NCBI GenBank assembly: GCA_038040385.1
Contig: JBBPII010000005.1
Location: 291,411-355,410, forward strand
Source: Gilichinskyi gelida
GTDB lineage: Bacteria > Acidobacteriota > Thermoanaerobaculia > Gp7-AA8
Direction: 5' to 3'
Length of the DNA stretch: 64,000 bases
Below the pieces are notes generated by a model that was not told the origin of the DNA, searched no databases, and saw nothing but the letters and a program-made list of their open reading frames with translations. This document shows positions 23,741 through 32,580 of this stretch, in pieces. The position numbers were made by a program, and so were the translations under genes. Position 1 is the first letter of the stretch. The number at the start of each line of letters is the position of its first letter.

Positions 23741-24599
23741 ACCGCAGCGTGACCTCTTCGCCAGCCGCGCCGGCGTGCTCGTCCTTGTAGTTCTTGAGCT
23801 CCTTCTTTCGCTGCTCGTAGCGGCTCATCACCTTCTTCACGTACGAGCGCGTCTCGCGAAACGGCGGGACGCCCTTGTAGCGGCGGACGTTACCCTCACC
23901 GGCGTTGTAGGCGGCCAGGGTCTGCTTCAGGTTGCCGTCGAAGCGCTGGTTGAGGTAGCTGAGGTATTTCGTTCCCGCCTCGACGTTCTGCTCCGGGTCG
24001 TACAGGTTGTCCGCCCCCATCCAGCGGCCGGTGCGCGGCATGAGCTGCATCAGCCCCTTCGCCCCCACCTGCGACCGCGCGCGGCTCTTGAACCGCGACT
24101 CGGTCTCCATCACCGCCGCGACCAGCGCGGGGTCGACGTCGTACTTCTGCGCCTTCTCGTGAATGAGGTCGCCGAATGGGATGGCGTTGGCGAAGAAGTC
24201 GCGGCGGATCGCGCTGTTGATCCGCGACATCTCGTCATGAAACAGGTTGTGCGTCGTCTGCGGCGCCTCGGGCGACAAGTCGTCGATCGCCGCCGGAAGC
24301 CAGGCGCTGTCGAACAGCGCGAGTTTGTGCGAGACGAGTTTGTCGGGGAGGACTCGCGAGAGCTTGAAGAACGAGTCGGCGGCGAAGCCGTCCTGCATCT
24401 TTGCCACGGTCCTGGTTCCCGCGCCGTTCTGCTTGACCACGCGGACGGCGTCGAGGTCCTTGAGAACCACGAAATGGACGTCCTGCAGCGCGTCGGAGAG
24501 ACCGCCGATGGAGAGGGTGGCGCCGAGGGCCAGGGTGGCGATGCCACGAGGGCCGATCCAGCGGAGTGCGCGGCGGGTCAAGGTGTTCTTCGTTCTCAT
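23739..24599 (-). CDS. Lytic transglycosylase (SLT domain)
   Basis: 286 residues with GGAGG before ATG 24599. An N-terminal hydrophobic segment (ATLALGATLSIGGL) acts as signal or anchor. The SLT domain (about residues 150-265) has the catalytic Glu in METESRF, then VGAKGLMQLMP, and AAYNAGEGNV. It cleaves peptidoglycan between MurNAc and GlcNAc with formation of 1,6-anhydroMurNAc, in the periplasm. The N-terminal 130 residues are unassigned. The Lys/Glu-rich C-terminus is probably surface-exposed helix. Confidence 0.88.
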   Translation of the reverse strand: MRTKNTLTRRALRWIGPRGIATLALGATLSIGGLSDALQDVHFVVLKDLDAVRVVKQNGAGTRTVAKMQDGFAADSFFKLSRVLPDKLVSHKLALFDSAWLPAAIDDLSPEAPQTTHNLFHDEMSRINSAIRRDFFANAIPFGDLIHEKAQKYDVDPALVAAVMETESRFKSRARSQVGAKGLMQLMPRTGRWMGADNLYDPEQNVEAGTKYLSYLNQRFDGNLKQTLAAYNAGEGNVRRYKGVPPFRETRSYVKKVMSRYEQRKKELKNYKDEHAGAAGEEVTLR

Positions 24600-24737
24600 G
24601 ATCCTCCGAGTTATTACGCTGAAAATAAAACTACGTGCTTGGACGCGGGAGGGTAAACGCCCCCCCTCCGGACCTTATGCCGCGGTGGGTATTCCATTGC
24701 TGGGGGTATTGCTACTAAGTTCTGGTAGTGGAGGCTG

Positions 24738-25283
24738 TTACTCGCCGAAAACTTCCGCAGAAAACTTCTCGATCACCGTGGCGGGGTCGCGCCAGAGGCC
24801 CGGTCTGAGGCCTGCTTTGACGCAGGTCTGATCGAGGAAGGTTTGGCAGTCCCAGCCGTACTCGGTCGCCACCTGGGGAAGGAGCAGGCCGGCGGAGCGT
24901 CCGCGACTGACGATCAGGCCATCGCGGCCGATCACGACGTCGTCGGCGCGAGTCACGCGCTCGATGGGACCCATCACCGAGATCTCGATGTGCAGGTGGC
25001 TGAGCTCCTCGCGCTCCACGGGAGGAAAGCGGGGATCGCGAAACGCCGCGCTGAGGGCTCCGGAGACGACGGCGCGGTACAACGCCTCGCGCGGATGGAT
25101 GGAGCCGATGCAGCCACGGAGGTCGCCGTCGCGGGTGCGAAGGGTGACGAACGCGCCGGCCGGACGGTCGAGGGCCTCGTCGACCTGAGCTGGCTCGGGA
25201 ACGTCGAAGCAGCCGTCGAAGGCGGATTCGATGGTGGTACGGGCCAGGCTGAGGAGCTGCCTACGGTGACCGTCGTTGAGCAT
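24738..25283 (-). CDS. AMMECR1 domain protein (AmmeMemoRadiSam protein A)
   Basis: 181 residues. The AMMECR1 signature is present: AFVTLRTRDGDLRGCIGSI, then DPRFPPVEREELSHLHIEISV, with QVATEYGWDCQTFLDQTC near the end. Bacterial members often occur with Memo and a radical-SAM protein; neither is adjacent here. Biochemical role unknown. It overlaps the next upstream gene (LAB_N) by 23 bases. Confidence 0.9.
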   Translation of the reverse strand: MLNDGHRRQLLSLARTTIESAFDGCFDVPEPAQVDEALDRPAGAFVTLRTRDGDLRGCIGSIHPREALYRAVVSGALSAAFRDPRFPPVEREELSHLHIEISVMGPIERVTRADDVVIGRDGLIVSRGRSAGLLLPQVATEYGWDCQTFLDQTCVKAGLRPGLWRDPATVIEKFSAEVFGE

Positions 25284-25542
25284 GGATGAGCATGAGGTTG
25301 CGGATGTAGACGATGAGGCCCGACATCTGGCCGACGACGAACACTGGGTCGCGGCGGTGAATCGCGTACGCGGCCATGATCGCGCCGCCGAAGAGCGACA
25401 GATACCAGAACTGAATCGGGATGTGGCTCTCGCGCTTCCGCTCGGAGGAGATCCACTGCACGATGAATCGCGCGGCGAAGAGGAACTGGCCGAGGAAGCC
25501 GATCAGAACCCAGAGGTCCCAGTGGCGCGGGTCGAGGCTCAT
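25261..25542 (-). CDS. Lipid A biosynthesis N-terminal (LAB_N) domain protein
   Basis: 93 residues with three short membrane helices: WDLWVLIGFLGQFLFAARFI, PIQFWYLSLFGGAIMAAYAI and VFVVGQMSGLIVYIRNL. The FAARFIVQW and FWYLSLFGG motifs are those of LAB_N, often found beside polyprenyl-phosphate glycosyltransferases such as the GT2 gene directly upstream. It probably assists lipid-linked sugar transfer or flipping in the inner membrane. Confidence 0.85.
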   Translation of the reverse strand: MSLDPRHWDLWVLIGFLGQFLFAARFIVQWISSERKRESHIPIQFWYLSLFGGAIMAAYAIHRRDPVFVVGQMSGLIVYIRNLMLIHAQRRSP

Positions 25543-25557
25543 GGTGTTTCTTTTTTA

Positions 25558-25643
25558 GTTTATCCCGCTGCGCCAGCAGCGGGATCATCGGAACCACCGC
25601 GCGATCGTTCCGCTGATCCCGCTGCTGGCGCAGCGGGATAAAC
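25558..25643. repeat. Palindrome D, overlapping a gene end
   Basis: Outer arms GTTTATCCCGCTGCGCCAGC and its mirror image; each arm is itself a palindrome (CCCGCTGCGCCAGCAGCGGG). It encodes the last ~28 residues of the GT2 protein. Confidence 0.85.
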
Positions 25644-26363
25644 TTCAGAAACTGAAACTTCAGAAGCCGTGTACTTCAACATCCTGCTCCCCATCCACCG
25701 CACCGCCAGGCAGTCGGCCAGTCCGCGGAAGGCGCGGTTCATCGCCCCGTACTTCGACACGCCGAACCGGCGGGGGCGGTGGTTGACGGGCATCTCCGCG
25801 ACTTTGTAGCCCTGCATCCGGACCAGGGTCGGGAGGAAGCGGTGCATCCCGGTGTAGAGGCGGACGCCTTCCACCGCCTCGCGGCGCACGAGCTTGAGCG
25901 AGCAGCCGGTGTCGGTGATCCGGTCGCGGGTGATCCAGTTGCGGACGCTGTTGCCGATCTTCGACTGCATCCTGCGCGACCAGGTGTCGTGGCGGTTCAC
26001 GCGTACGCCGATGACCATGTCGACGCCGAGCTCCTCGAGCCTGCGCATCATCTTTGGGATGTCGGCCGGATCGTTCTGCAGATCGGCGTCGAGGGAGACG
26101 ACGAACTTGCCGCGCGCCGCCCGCCACCCCGCGTCGAGCGCCGCGGTCTGTCCGCTGTTCTTCTCCAGGGAGATGATCCGCAGATTGGGATGCCTGGCGC
26201 GCGCGGCGCGAAGTGCATCGAGGCTGCGGTCGCGCGAGCCGTCATCGACGGCGATGATCTCGTACGACCACGGCTGCCCGTGGAGCGCCTTGGCGATCTC
26301 GTCGAGCAGGATGGGGACGTTCTCCTCCTCGTTGAAGACGGGAAAGACCACCGACAGGTCCAC
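25560..26363 (-). CDS. GT2 polyprenyl-phosphate glycosyltransferase (DPM1/ArnC-like)
   Basis: 267 residues. GT-A fold markers: SVVFPVFNEEENV, AVDDGSRDRSL, SLDADLQNDP (DxD-like) and ITDTGCSLKLVRR. Such enzymes transfer a sugar from a nucleotide donor to undecaprenyl phosphate on the cytoplasmic side, for lipid A or glycan modification. No C-terminal membrane helices, so the neighbouring LAB_N protein probably supplies them. The last ~28 residues (YPAAPAAGS... DDPAAGAAG) are read from palindrome D and are not part of the fold. Confidence 0.85.
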   Translation of the reverse strand: MDLSVVFPVFNEEENVPILLDEIAKALHGQPWSYEIIAVDDGSRDRSLDALRAARARHPNLRIISLEKNSGQTAALDAGWRAARGKFVVSLDADLQNDPADIPKMMRRLEELGVDMVIGVRVNRHDTWSRRMQSKIGNSVRNWITRDRITDTGCSLKLVRREAVEGVRLYTGMHRFLPTLVRMQGYKVAEMPVNHRPRRFGVSKYGAMNRAFRGLADCLAVRWMGSRMLKYTASEVSVSEVYPAAPAAGSAERSRGGSDDPAAGAAG

Positions 26364-26374
26364 TCTTGAAGTCT

Positions 26375-26450
26375 ATCCTGAGCGAAGCGAAGGATCTTCG
26401 GCTCGATCAGCGCCGCCCGAGCCGAAGATCCTTCGCTTCGCTCAGGATTG
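26375..26450. repeat. Family B repeat B3
   Basis: Near-perfect hairpin: ATCCTGAGCGAAGCGAAGG...CTTCGGCTCG and its mirror, between the GT2 and TatD genes; overlaps the last codons of tatD. Confidence 0.9.
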
Positions 26451-27197
26451 AATCTTCACCCGAAACAACGCCTCGAAATTTGCGGTGGTCCGCGCGGCGA
26501 TGTCATCGAGCGTCATCCCCCACAACGACGCGAGCATCTCCGCGATCTTCACCACGTATGCCGGCTCGTTGTCGCGTCCGCGGAAGGGCACCGGCGCAAG
26601 GTACGGCGTGTCGGTCTCGATCAGCACGCGGTCGTGCGGCAGGTTCTTCGCGCAGGCGCGCAGCGCGTCGGCGCTGCGAAAAGTGAGGATGCCCGACAAC
26701 GAGATGTAGAAACCGCGATCGATGAGCCGCTTCGCCACCTCTTCGCCTTCGGTGAACGAGTGCAGCACGCCGCGCGCGCCGCTCCGCTCGAGGATGTCCA
26801 CCATGTCCTCGGTCGACTCGCGGTTGTGGATGATGATCGGCTTCCCGATGCGCTTCGCCAGATCGATGTGGCGCTCCAGCACGGCGATCTGCGTCTCGCG
26901 CGGCGAGTGCATGTAGTGGTAGTCGAGCCCGCACTCGCCGATGGCCACCACCCGCTCCTCCTCCGCCGCCCGCTCCACCGCGGCGAACGCCGCGTCATCG
27001 CAGTCCTTCGCTTCGTGCGGATGAAAGCCCACCGCCGCCCAGACATCGTCGTGCTGCTGGGCCAGCGCCACCGCGTCGGCGATGTCGTCGCCCTTCGTGG
27101 CCGGAACGACGAAGCCCCGCACACCCTGCTCGCGCGCGCGGGTCAACGCCGCGTCGGCGTCGGCCATGGTGAGGTGGCAATGCGAGTCGGTCAGCAA
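26442..27197 (-). CDS. TatD family metal-dependent hydrolase
   Basis: 251 residues. LTDSHCHL (HxH metal site), GFHPHEA, IGECGLDYHY, IIIHNRES, LHSFTEGEE and LIETDTPYLAP are in the family's order. TatD proteins are metal-dependent deoxyribonucleases of the amidohydrolase fold, linked to DNA repair. The C-terminal VKIQS is encoded inside repeat B3. Overlaps the upstream M20 gene by 7 bases. Confidence 0.93.
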   Translation of the reverse strand: MLTDSHCHLTMADADAALTRAREQGVRGFVVPATKGDDIADAVALAQQHDDVWAAVGFHPHEAKDCDDAAFAAVERAAEEERVVAIGECGLDYHYMHSPRETQIAVLERHIDLAKRIGKPIIIHNRESTEDMVDILERSGARGVLHSFTEGEEVAKRLIDRGFYISLSGILTFRSADALRACAKNLPHDRVLIETDTPYLAPVPFRGRDNEPAYVVKIAEMLASLWGMTLDDIAARTTANFEALFRVKIQS

Positions 27198-28198
27198 CCC
27201 AGCAACCCAGCAACCACCTTCGTATACGTTCCCACCGCCTCAACCAGCTCCCTCTTCGAAATCCTCTCCCCCGGCCCGTGCGCGTCGAGGATCGACCCCG
27301 GTCCGAAGAGCAGCGGCTTGCCGAGCGCGCCGAGGTGCGGGATGTCGCTGTTGAAGGCGACCACGGCGGACGGCGCGCCCTCCGGCACCACCATGAACTG
27401 CGGCGCGTTGCCGCGCGCGAGGGTGATGCGGCCGCCGTGCTCGGCCAGCATGAGGGCGAGGCGCTCGCGCACTTGCTCGATGCCGGTGACGGTGCGGAAG
27501 ATCATCTCGCACTCCGCCGACGCGGGGATGACGTTGGGCTTCTCGCCGCCGCGCACCACGCCGACGTTCACCGTCGCCTTGCCGAGCACCTCGTGCGAGC
27601 CCCACTCGGTGATGTTGATCTCGGCGATGGCCGCCACCATCTTGTTGATCGCCGACTCGCCGCGCTCGGGATACGCCGAGTGCCCGGCGATGCCTTCGAA
27701 GCGGACGAAGCAGGTCAGCGCCCCCTTCGATGCTCGCGCGAATTTCGATTCCGTCGGCTCGCCGACCAGCACGTACTCCGATCCGAGGTCGCGGAACGCG
27801 GCGTTCGCGCTCTTCGCGCCGATGGAGTCGGTCTCCTCGCCGACCACGAAGAGGTAGGCAAAGTCGCGCACGCCGTCCGCGCGCAAGCGCTCGCCCGCCG
27901 CGAGCATCGCGGCGATCACCCCCTTCGTGTCGCACGCGCCGCGGCCGTAGACGTACTCCTCATCCTCCGACGACTCGAACCATGGCGGCACGGTGTCGAT
28001 GTGCGAGTTGAGCACCACCCGCGCCCGCCCCCCCGCCCCGGCGAAGACGTTGAAGCGCGAGCCGGTGACGGGCTGCATCTGGCAGTCGTACCCGAGCCGC
28101 GTCAGCTCGTCGAAGAGAAACGAGGCGGCGGTGTACTCGTGCTCCGTCGGCGAGGGGATGTCGATGAGGCGCCGGGCGAAGGCGATGGGGGCGAACAT
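27191..28198 (-). CDS. M20 family metallopeptidase (ArgE/DapE/ACY1-like)
   Basis: 335 residues from ATG 28198; a start 48 bases upstream (MHENW) is possible. Zinc-site motifs: LNSHIDTVPPW, YGRGACDTKG, VVGEETDSIGA, VGEPTE, and a late DAHGPGERISKREL with the last His. The inserted dimerisation domain begins near GIAGHSAYPERGESAI. It removes an acyl or amino acid from an N-acyl substrate; N-acetyl-ornithine/lysine deacetylase-like specificity is plausible. Cytoplasmic. The divergent VWA gene starts 42 bases away. Confidence 0.88.
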   Translation of the reverse strand: MFAPIAFARRLIDIPSPTEHEYTAASFLFDELTRLGYDCQMQPVTGSRFNVFAGAGGRARVVLNSHIDTVPPWFESSEDEEYVYGRGACDTKGVIAAMLAAGERLRADGVRDFAYLFVVGEETDSIGAKSANAAFRDLGSEYVLVGEPTESKFARASKGALTCFVRFEGIAGHSAYPERGESAINKMVAAIAEINITEWGSHEVLGKATVNVGVVRGGEKPNVIPASAECEMIFRTVTGIEQVRERLALMLAEHGGRITLARGNAPQFMVVPEGAPSAVVAFNSDIPHLGALGKPLLFGPGSILDAHGPGERISKRELVEAVGTYTKVVAGLLGC

Positions 28199-28240
28199 GC
28201 GGCGCGGATTGTATTGCGTAGCGATCCGGTTCCAATTTTC

Positions 28241-29239
28241 GTGCATTCGACCCTCCTCGCCGCCGCCATCACCTTCCTCGCGCCGCAGAGCGGCGGGCAG
28301 GCGATCGGCCCGCAGGCGATCGAGATCACCACCACGATCGCCGCGGTCGACCGCGTCGAGTTCTCCGTCGACGGCGTGCTGGCCGGCGTCGCGCGCAAGC
28401 CGCCGTACCGCATCGCCCACGACTTCGGGACCTCGCTCGCCGCGCACGAGATCGAGGCGAAGGTCTACTCGAACGGCTACCGCACCACGGCCTCGGCGAA
28501 GGTGGTGACGGCCGCGCTGACCGCGAGCGACACGATGAACGTCGACCTGGTCGAGGTGCCGATGCGCGTCCGCGCGTCGCGTAGGGTCACGCCGGCCGAC
28601 CTGCGCGTGACGGAGAACAAGGTGGAACAGACCATCCGCGAAATCCGCGCCGATCGCGGCGCGGCGCGGTTCGTCTTCGTCGTCGACCGCTCGCTCTCCA
28701 TGGGCGACGGGAAGCTCGACGCGGCGCTGCGGGCCATCGATGCGGAATCGAAACTGCTTCGTCCCGACGACCGGAAGGAGATCGTGCTTTTCAACCACAG
28801 CGTGACGAAGGGGCCGATCGTCGGCACCGTCACTCCGTCCGGCGGCACGTCATTGCGCGACGCAGTCAGCTCGATCGCCAGCCGCGAACGGACCTACGCG
28901 ATCGTGATCACCGACGGCGGCGACCGCAACAGCATGACGTCGGAGGATGTCGCGCTGAAGCGGATCAGCAACACCAAGACGATCGTCGACGTCATCGTCC
29001 TCGGCGACGGCAGCCGCTTCCTCGACAAGGCCGCGCGCAACACCGGCGGGACGGTGGTCGAGGCGAGCGCGTCGACGCTGCAGCGCGAGCTGCATCGGAT
29101 GCTCGTCGACATCAACAGCCGCTACACGCTCGTCTATCAGAGCCACGGGAACGCCGGCGGATGGCGGACGATCACGATCGATCCGCGGAAGCGAGGCGTG
29201 GAGGTGGTGAACGCCAGGAAGGGGTACTGGGCCGAATGA
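28241..29239 (+). CDS. Secreted VWA (VWFA-related) domain protein
   Basis: 332 residues from GTG 28241. A hydrophobic start (LLAAAITFLAPQ) probably acts as a signal. Residues 30-125 form an Ig-like part (VEFSVDGVLAGVARKPPY). The VWA domain follows, with the MIDAS motif DRSLS, GGTSLRDAV and ITDGGDR. VWFA-related proteins of this layout are abundant in Acidobacteriota; they bind metal and partner proteins. First gene of a six-gene run with overlapping start/stop codons (ATGA with the TPR gene). Confidence 0.8.
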   Translation: MHSTLLAAAITFLAPQSGGQAIGPQAIEITTTIAAVDRVEFSVDGVLAGVARKPPYRIAHDFGTSLAAHEIEAKVYSNGYRTTASAKVVTAALTASDTMNVDLVEVPMRVRASRRVTPADLRVTENKVEQTIREIRADRGAARFVFVVDRSLSMGDGKLDAALRAIDAESKLLRPDDRKEIVLFNHSVTKGPIVGTVTPSGGTSLRDAVSSIASRERTYAIVITDGGDRNSMTSEDVALKRISNTKTIVDVIVLGDGSRFLDKAARNTGGTVVEASASTLQRELHRMLVDINSRYTLVYQSHGNAGGWRTITIDPRKRGVEVVNARKGYWAE

Positions 29240-30654
29240 GTAGGCAGCTTGCAGCTCGCAGCTTGCAGCTCGCGGCGGCTCTCCTGCTAGCTGCTAGCTG
29301 TCCGCTGCTCGCCCAACAACGCATCGCCTCCGACTTCGAGCTGCAACAGATGCAGCGCCAGGTGGAGCGCTCGAGGGACTTCCTCTCACAGGTTTCCGGC
29401 CGTCTGAATCTCGGCGACGTGCGGATGGCGCGCAACGAGACATCGCTGGCGCGCGCGGAGTACCGGAAGGCGCTCGACGCGACGGCGAAGGAGCGCCTCG
29501 AGGCGCGAACGGCGTCGAGCCTGACGCGCTACGCGACGGCGACGTCGTACGCCGCGCTGGCGGCGGCGAAGCTCGGCGACGACGCGCGCGCGTTCGAGCT
29601 CTCGGAGGAGGCGCTGCGCTACGACAGCGGCTCGGCCAAGACCTGGAACCTCTACGCCAGCGCCATGTCGCTGGTCGGCAAACCGGCGAAGGCGGCGAGT
29701 GCGGCGCGCAATGCCGTGGCGCTGGAAACCGACCGTTTGGACCTGGCGATTTATCGCTACGCGCTGGCATCGTCTCTGATCGAACTGAAGCAGAACGCGG
29801 AAGCGGAGCGCTTGCTCGCCGGCGTGGTCGGCACGCTCCGCTCCAGCGAGTTCGCGTCGCTACGGAGCGGCGTCGCGCGGCGGGAGGCGTTCGAGATCTA
29901 CTCCACCGCGCGCGGCGACGAATCCGCCTACATCTCGCTGCTCAACCGGTCGCAGCTCCGTCTCGGCGCGCTGTACGAAGCGCGCGGCGAGGCCGAGGCT
30001 GCGAGGCAGCAATACGAGCATGTGCTCGAGGCGCGGAGCGACGACCCGACCGCGCTCGCCGCCCTGGCGCGGCTGGCGCGGTCGGGTGAGGAGCGGGAGC
30101 GCTATTACGCCGAGGCCTTCGACGCCAATCCGTTCTCGCTCGCCCTCATTCGCGAATATCGCTCCTCGGCTCTCCCGGAAGGCACATCCACCGGCGCGCA
30201 GATGCGCCGCCTCCTCGCCGCCATGAATCGCGGCGAATTGCAGTCCGCGCGGACACAGCTCGACGCGCTGACAAAGCAGTTCCCCGACAACGACACGCTG
30301 CGCGAGCTGCGCCGCGACATCGACAAGCGCGCCAGCGGCGGCATCGACTTTCTGCGCACAAAAACCTCGCCGACTGCGTCGGAGCTGCGGTCGCTCATCG
30401 CCCGATTCAACGACGACCGCCTGACGGCCGAGGAGCGCGCCGCGCTCGACGCGCTGACGCTGACCAGCGTCGCCACGTTCGACGCCGCGATGCCCTTCGA
30501 GACCGGCGTGATCGACGGCGTGCGGTTCAAATTCAGCGAGCCGATGATCTTCAACGGCACGTTCGCAGCCCACACGCCGCTGCGCCTGACGTATCGAATC
30601 CTCGGCGCCAGCGGCGACGCGCTGCTGTTGGAGCCTGTGAGGCTGGAGCCATGA
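29236..30654 (+). CDS. Exported tetratricopeptide-repeat protein
   Basis: 472 residues from ATG 29236 (ATGA overlap). The signal peptide is encoded by a small 14-base tandem duplication (29244-29271) giving QLAARSLQLAA, then LLLAASCPLLAQ, which may contain a lipobox-like LAASC. Helical repeats of TPR type run from about residue 60 to 300 (for example KTWNLYASAMSLVGKPAKAAS, LGALYEARGEAEAARQQYEHV), followed by a C-terminal beta-type domain (GVRFKFSEPMIFNG). Probably a periplasmic scaffold. No enzyme motif seen. Confidence 0.75.
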   Translation: MSRQLAARSLQLAAALLLAASCPLLAQQRIASDFELQQMQRQVERSRDFLSQVSGRLNLGDVRMARNETSLARAEYRKALDATAKERLEARTASSLTRYATATSYAALAAAKLGDDARAFELSEEALRYDSGSAKTWNLYASAMSLVGKPAKAASAARNAVALETDRLDLAIYRYALASSLIELKQNAEAERLLAGVVGTLRSSEFASLRSGVARREAFEIYSTARGDESAYISLLNRSQLRLGALYEARGEAEAARQQYEHVLEARSDDPTALAALARLARSGEERERYYAEAFDANPFSLALIREYRSSALPEGTSTGAQMRRLLAAMNRGELQSARTQLDALTKQFPDNDTLRELRRDIDKRASGGIDFLRTKTSPTASELRSLIARFNDDRLTAEERAALDALTLTSVATFDAAMPFETGVIDGVRFKFSEPMIFNGTFAAHTPLRLTYRILGASGDALLLEPVRLEP

Positions 30655-31772
30655 GCCCTCATCCGCCGCTTCGCGGCACCTTCTCCCGCAAGCGGGAGAA
30701 GGACGACTTAGCCCCTCTCCCGCGTGCGGGAGAGGGTGGCGCGAAGCGCCGGGTGAGGGCCGCCGCCGTCGCGCTGCTCTTCCTGGCGTCCGCGGCGAGC
30801 GCCCAAGTCGTGGCATCCACGCCAAAAGGCATCGTCGTCGCCCACCACCGCGTCGTCGAACTGTACGACGGCGTCAATCGCATCTGGTCCGCGCCCGGCC
30901 TGCAAACGCCGGAGGTGGTCGTGTCGTCAAAGGACCAGATCGCGGTTCTCGACCCTTTGAACAACGAAGCGCGCATCGTCGAGCTGGCGACCGGTCGCGG
31001 CAGAACGGTGCAAACGGGAGAGACGCCAATCGCCGGCGTCTTCATCGGAAGCGCGCTTTATCTCCTCGAGCGAGACGCTCGAGCTCTCGAACGGATCGGC
31101 GCGGACGGCACGAGAGCGTCCATCTCCACCCTCGCCGATCCGGCATTTCTTCGCGAGCGCAACGGCGTGCTTTACGTCTACTCCCGCGCCGAGGGGATCG
31201 TGCAGGAGATCGCGACGTCACCGTTCGCCGCGCGACGGAGCGCGAAGACGGCGGCCTTCGGCTCCGACTTCGAAGTCGACGGCCGCAACGCGTACGTCGT
31301 GCAGCCGCGCGCGGGGAAGATCGCCGTGGTGTCGCTGGCGACGATGAAGGCGACGGGAACGATCGACGCCGGCGCGGTGCCGGTCGACCTCGAGCTCACC
31401 TCCGGCGGCACGGCACTCACCGCCCGCACGCTGGCCATCGCCGACCCGTCGGCGAAGAAAGTGTGGCTGCTGGAAGGCGCGCAGTCGACCAGCCAGGCCT
31501 TCCTCCGCGGCTTCTTCCGCGGCCTCCTCGGCCTCGGCCTGTTTGGTGGCCGCGCCTCGCAGTTTCCCACCGGCGTCGACCGCGTCGTGGCGCGCGGCGG
31601 GCGGTGGTACGCGTACGACTCGAGCAGCGGCACGCTCTACCGTTTCACCAAGCGGGCGAGCGCGACCGTGGCAAAAAATGTTGCTCCCCAACGGTTTGCG
31701 ATTACGGCAGCCGGCGTTTTCGTCTGGAACGACGCGGTACGCCGGTTGCAGAAACTGGACAGCAATGGCTAA
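30651..31772 (+). CDS. Exported beta-propeller-like protein with a repeat-derived N-terminus
   Basis: 373 residues from ATG 30651 (ATGA overlap). Residues 2-36 are the translation of family C repeat C2; only then comes a signal peptide (VALLFLASAASAQ). An alternative is GTG 30753, at the very end of the repeat, giving 339 residues and a normal signal. The mature part has repeated short beta-strand motifs (KDQIAVLDPLNNEARIVEL, NAYVVQPRAGKIAVV, VWNDAVRRLQKLD) like a six- or seven-bladed propeller. No catalytic motif. Position between TPR and TonB-like genes suggests an envelope complex. Confidence 0.65.
   Translation: MSPHPPLRGTFSRKREKDDLAPLPRAGEGGAKRRVRAAAVALLFLASAASAQVVASTPKGIVVAHHRVVELYDGVNRIWSAPGLQTPEVVVSSKDQIAVLDPLNNEARIVELATGRGRTVQTGETPIAGVFIGSALYLLERDARALERIGADGTRASISTLADPAFLRERNGVLYVYSRAEGIVQEIATSPFAARRSAKTAAFGSDFEVDGRNAYVVQPRAGKIAVVSLATMKATGTIDAGAVPVDLELTSGGTALTARTLAIADPSAKKVWLLEGAQSTSQAFLRGFFRGLLGLGLFGGRASQFPTGVDRVVARGGRWYAYDSSSGTLYRFTKRASATVAKNVAPQRFAITAAGVFVWNDAVRRLQKLDSNG
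30656..30759. repeat. Family C repeat C2, lying between start codon and signal peptide
   Basis: CCCTCATCCGCCGCTTCGC to GCCGGGTGAGGG, closely matching C1. Inserted 3 bases after the coupled ATG at 30651. Confidence 0.9.
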
Positions 31773-32580
31773 TCGAACGACGTGCATCAATTGTGGGCGC
31801 AACATCGACGAGTTCGCCCGGGCGTGTCCTTACTGCAGTTGGTGGCAGTCCGAGCCGGTCCCGGCACAGGCGCAAGCGGGGCCCGCGGTCGACTACACCC
31901 CGCCGCCCGACAACCGGGCGCGGAACAAAGTCCTCGGCATCCTGACGTTCGGCTTTCTGATGATGGTGGCGTTCATCGTCGGCGCGTTCTTCCATGGCTC
32001 GGATGAGGCGAGCGCGGCGCAGCCGAAGGAGGTCCCGACCGCCGCAGCGCAGCCCTCGCCGCGCGCGACGGTGACGCTGGTCCCGATGACGGACGGCGCG
32101 CCGCCGCCGGTCATCGAGTCGCCGATCACCAGCGTCACGCCGAACGGCGCGACGACCACCGGTGGACCGAGCGACGCCACCGCGCTGCCGTCCGATCAGT
32201 ACACCGCCGCCGCGGCGCGCATGCGTGCGGCGCAACAGCAGGCGACGGGAAGCGTCGTCGATCCGCGCAGCATCACCGGCAGCCCGTACGCACTTCCGCC
32301 GCCCCGCCCCGCGCGTCCCCGGCAGATGGCGGTGCAGACGCAGCCGGTGCCGGTGTTCCAGCCGGTGCCGCACGTGCGGATCGACCGGGAGCAGACCGCG
32401 CAGCTCTATCTCACCGTCGGGACCGACGGACGGGTGCACGACATCGACGTCCAGCGCGCCGCTCCCAACGTCATGGGGCCGCTGGTGAGCGCGGTGCAGC
32501 AATGGCGCTTCCGCCCGGCGACGCAAAACGGTGAGCCGGTTTCCTCGCGCTTCTCGGTCGCGGTAACCTTCAAGCCGTGA
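31765..32580 (+). CDS. Zinc-ribbon, single-TM protein with TonB-like C-terminal domain
   Basis: 271 residues from ATG 31765, overlapping the previous stop by 8 bases. N-terminal zinc ribbon CINCGRN...CPYCSWW, one membrane helix (VLGILTFGFLMMVAFIVGAFF), a long Pro/Ala/Thr-rich periplasmic linker, and a C-terminal TonB-type domain (QLYLTVGTDGRVHDIDV, VSAVQQWRFRPA). TonB domains couple the inner membrane to outer-membrane receptors, but here the cytoplasmic zinc ribbon replaces the usual short N-terminus, and no ExbB/ExbD is adjacent. Confidence 0.78.
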   Translation: MANRTTCINCGRNIDEFARACPYCSWWQSEPVPAQAQAGPAVDYTPPPDNRARNKVLGILTFGFLMMVAFIVGAFFHGSDEASAAQPKEVPTAAAQPSPRATVTLVPMTDGAPPPVIESPITSVTPNGATTTGGPSDATALPSDQYTAAAARMRAAQQQATGSVVDPRSITGSPYALPPPRPARPRQMAVQTQPVPVFQPVPHVRIDREQTAQLYLTVGTDGRVHDIDVQRAAPNVMGPLVSAVQQWRFRPATQNGEPVSSRFSVAVTFKP

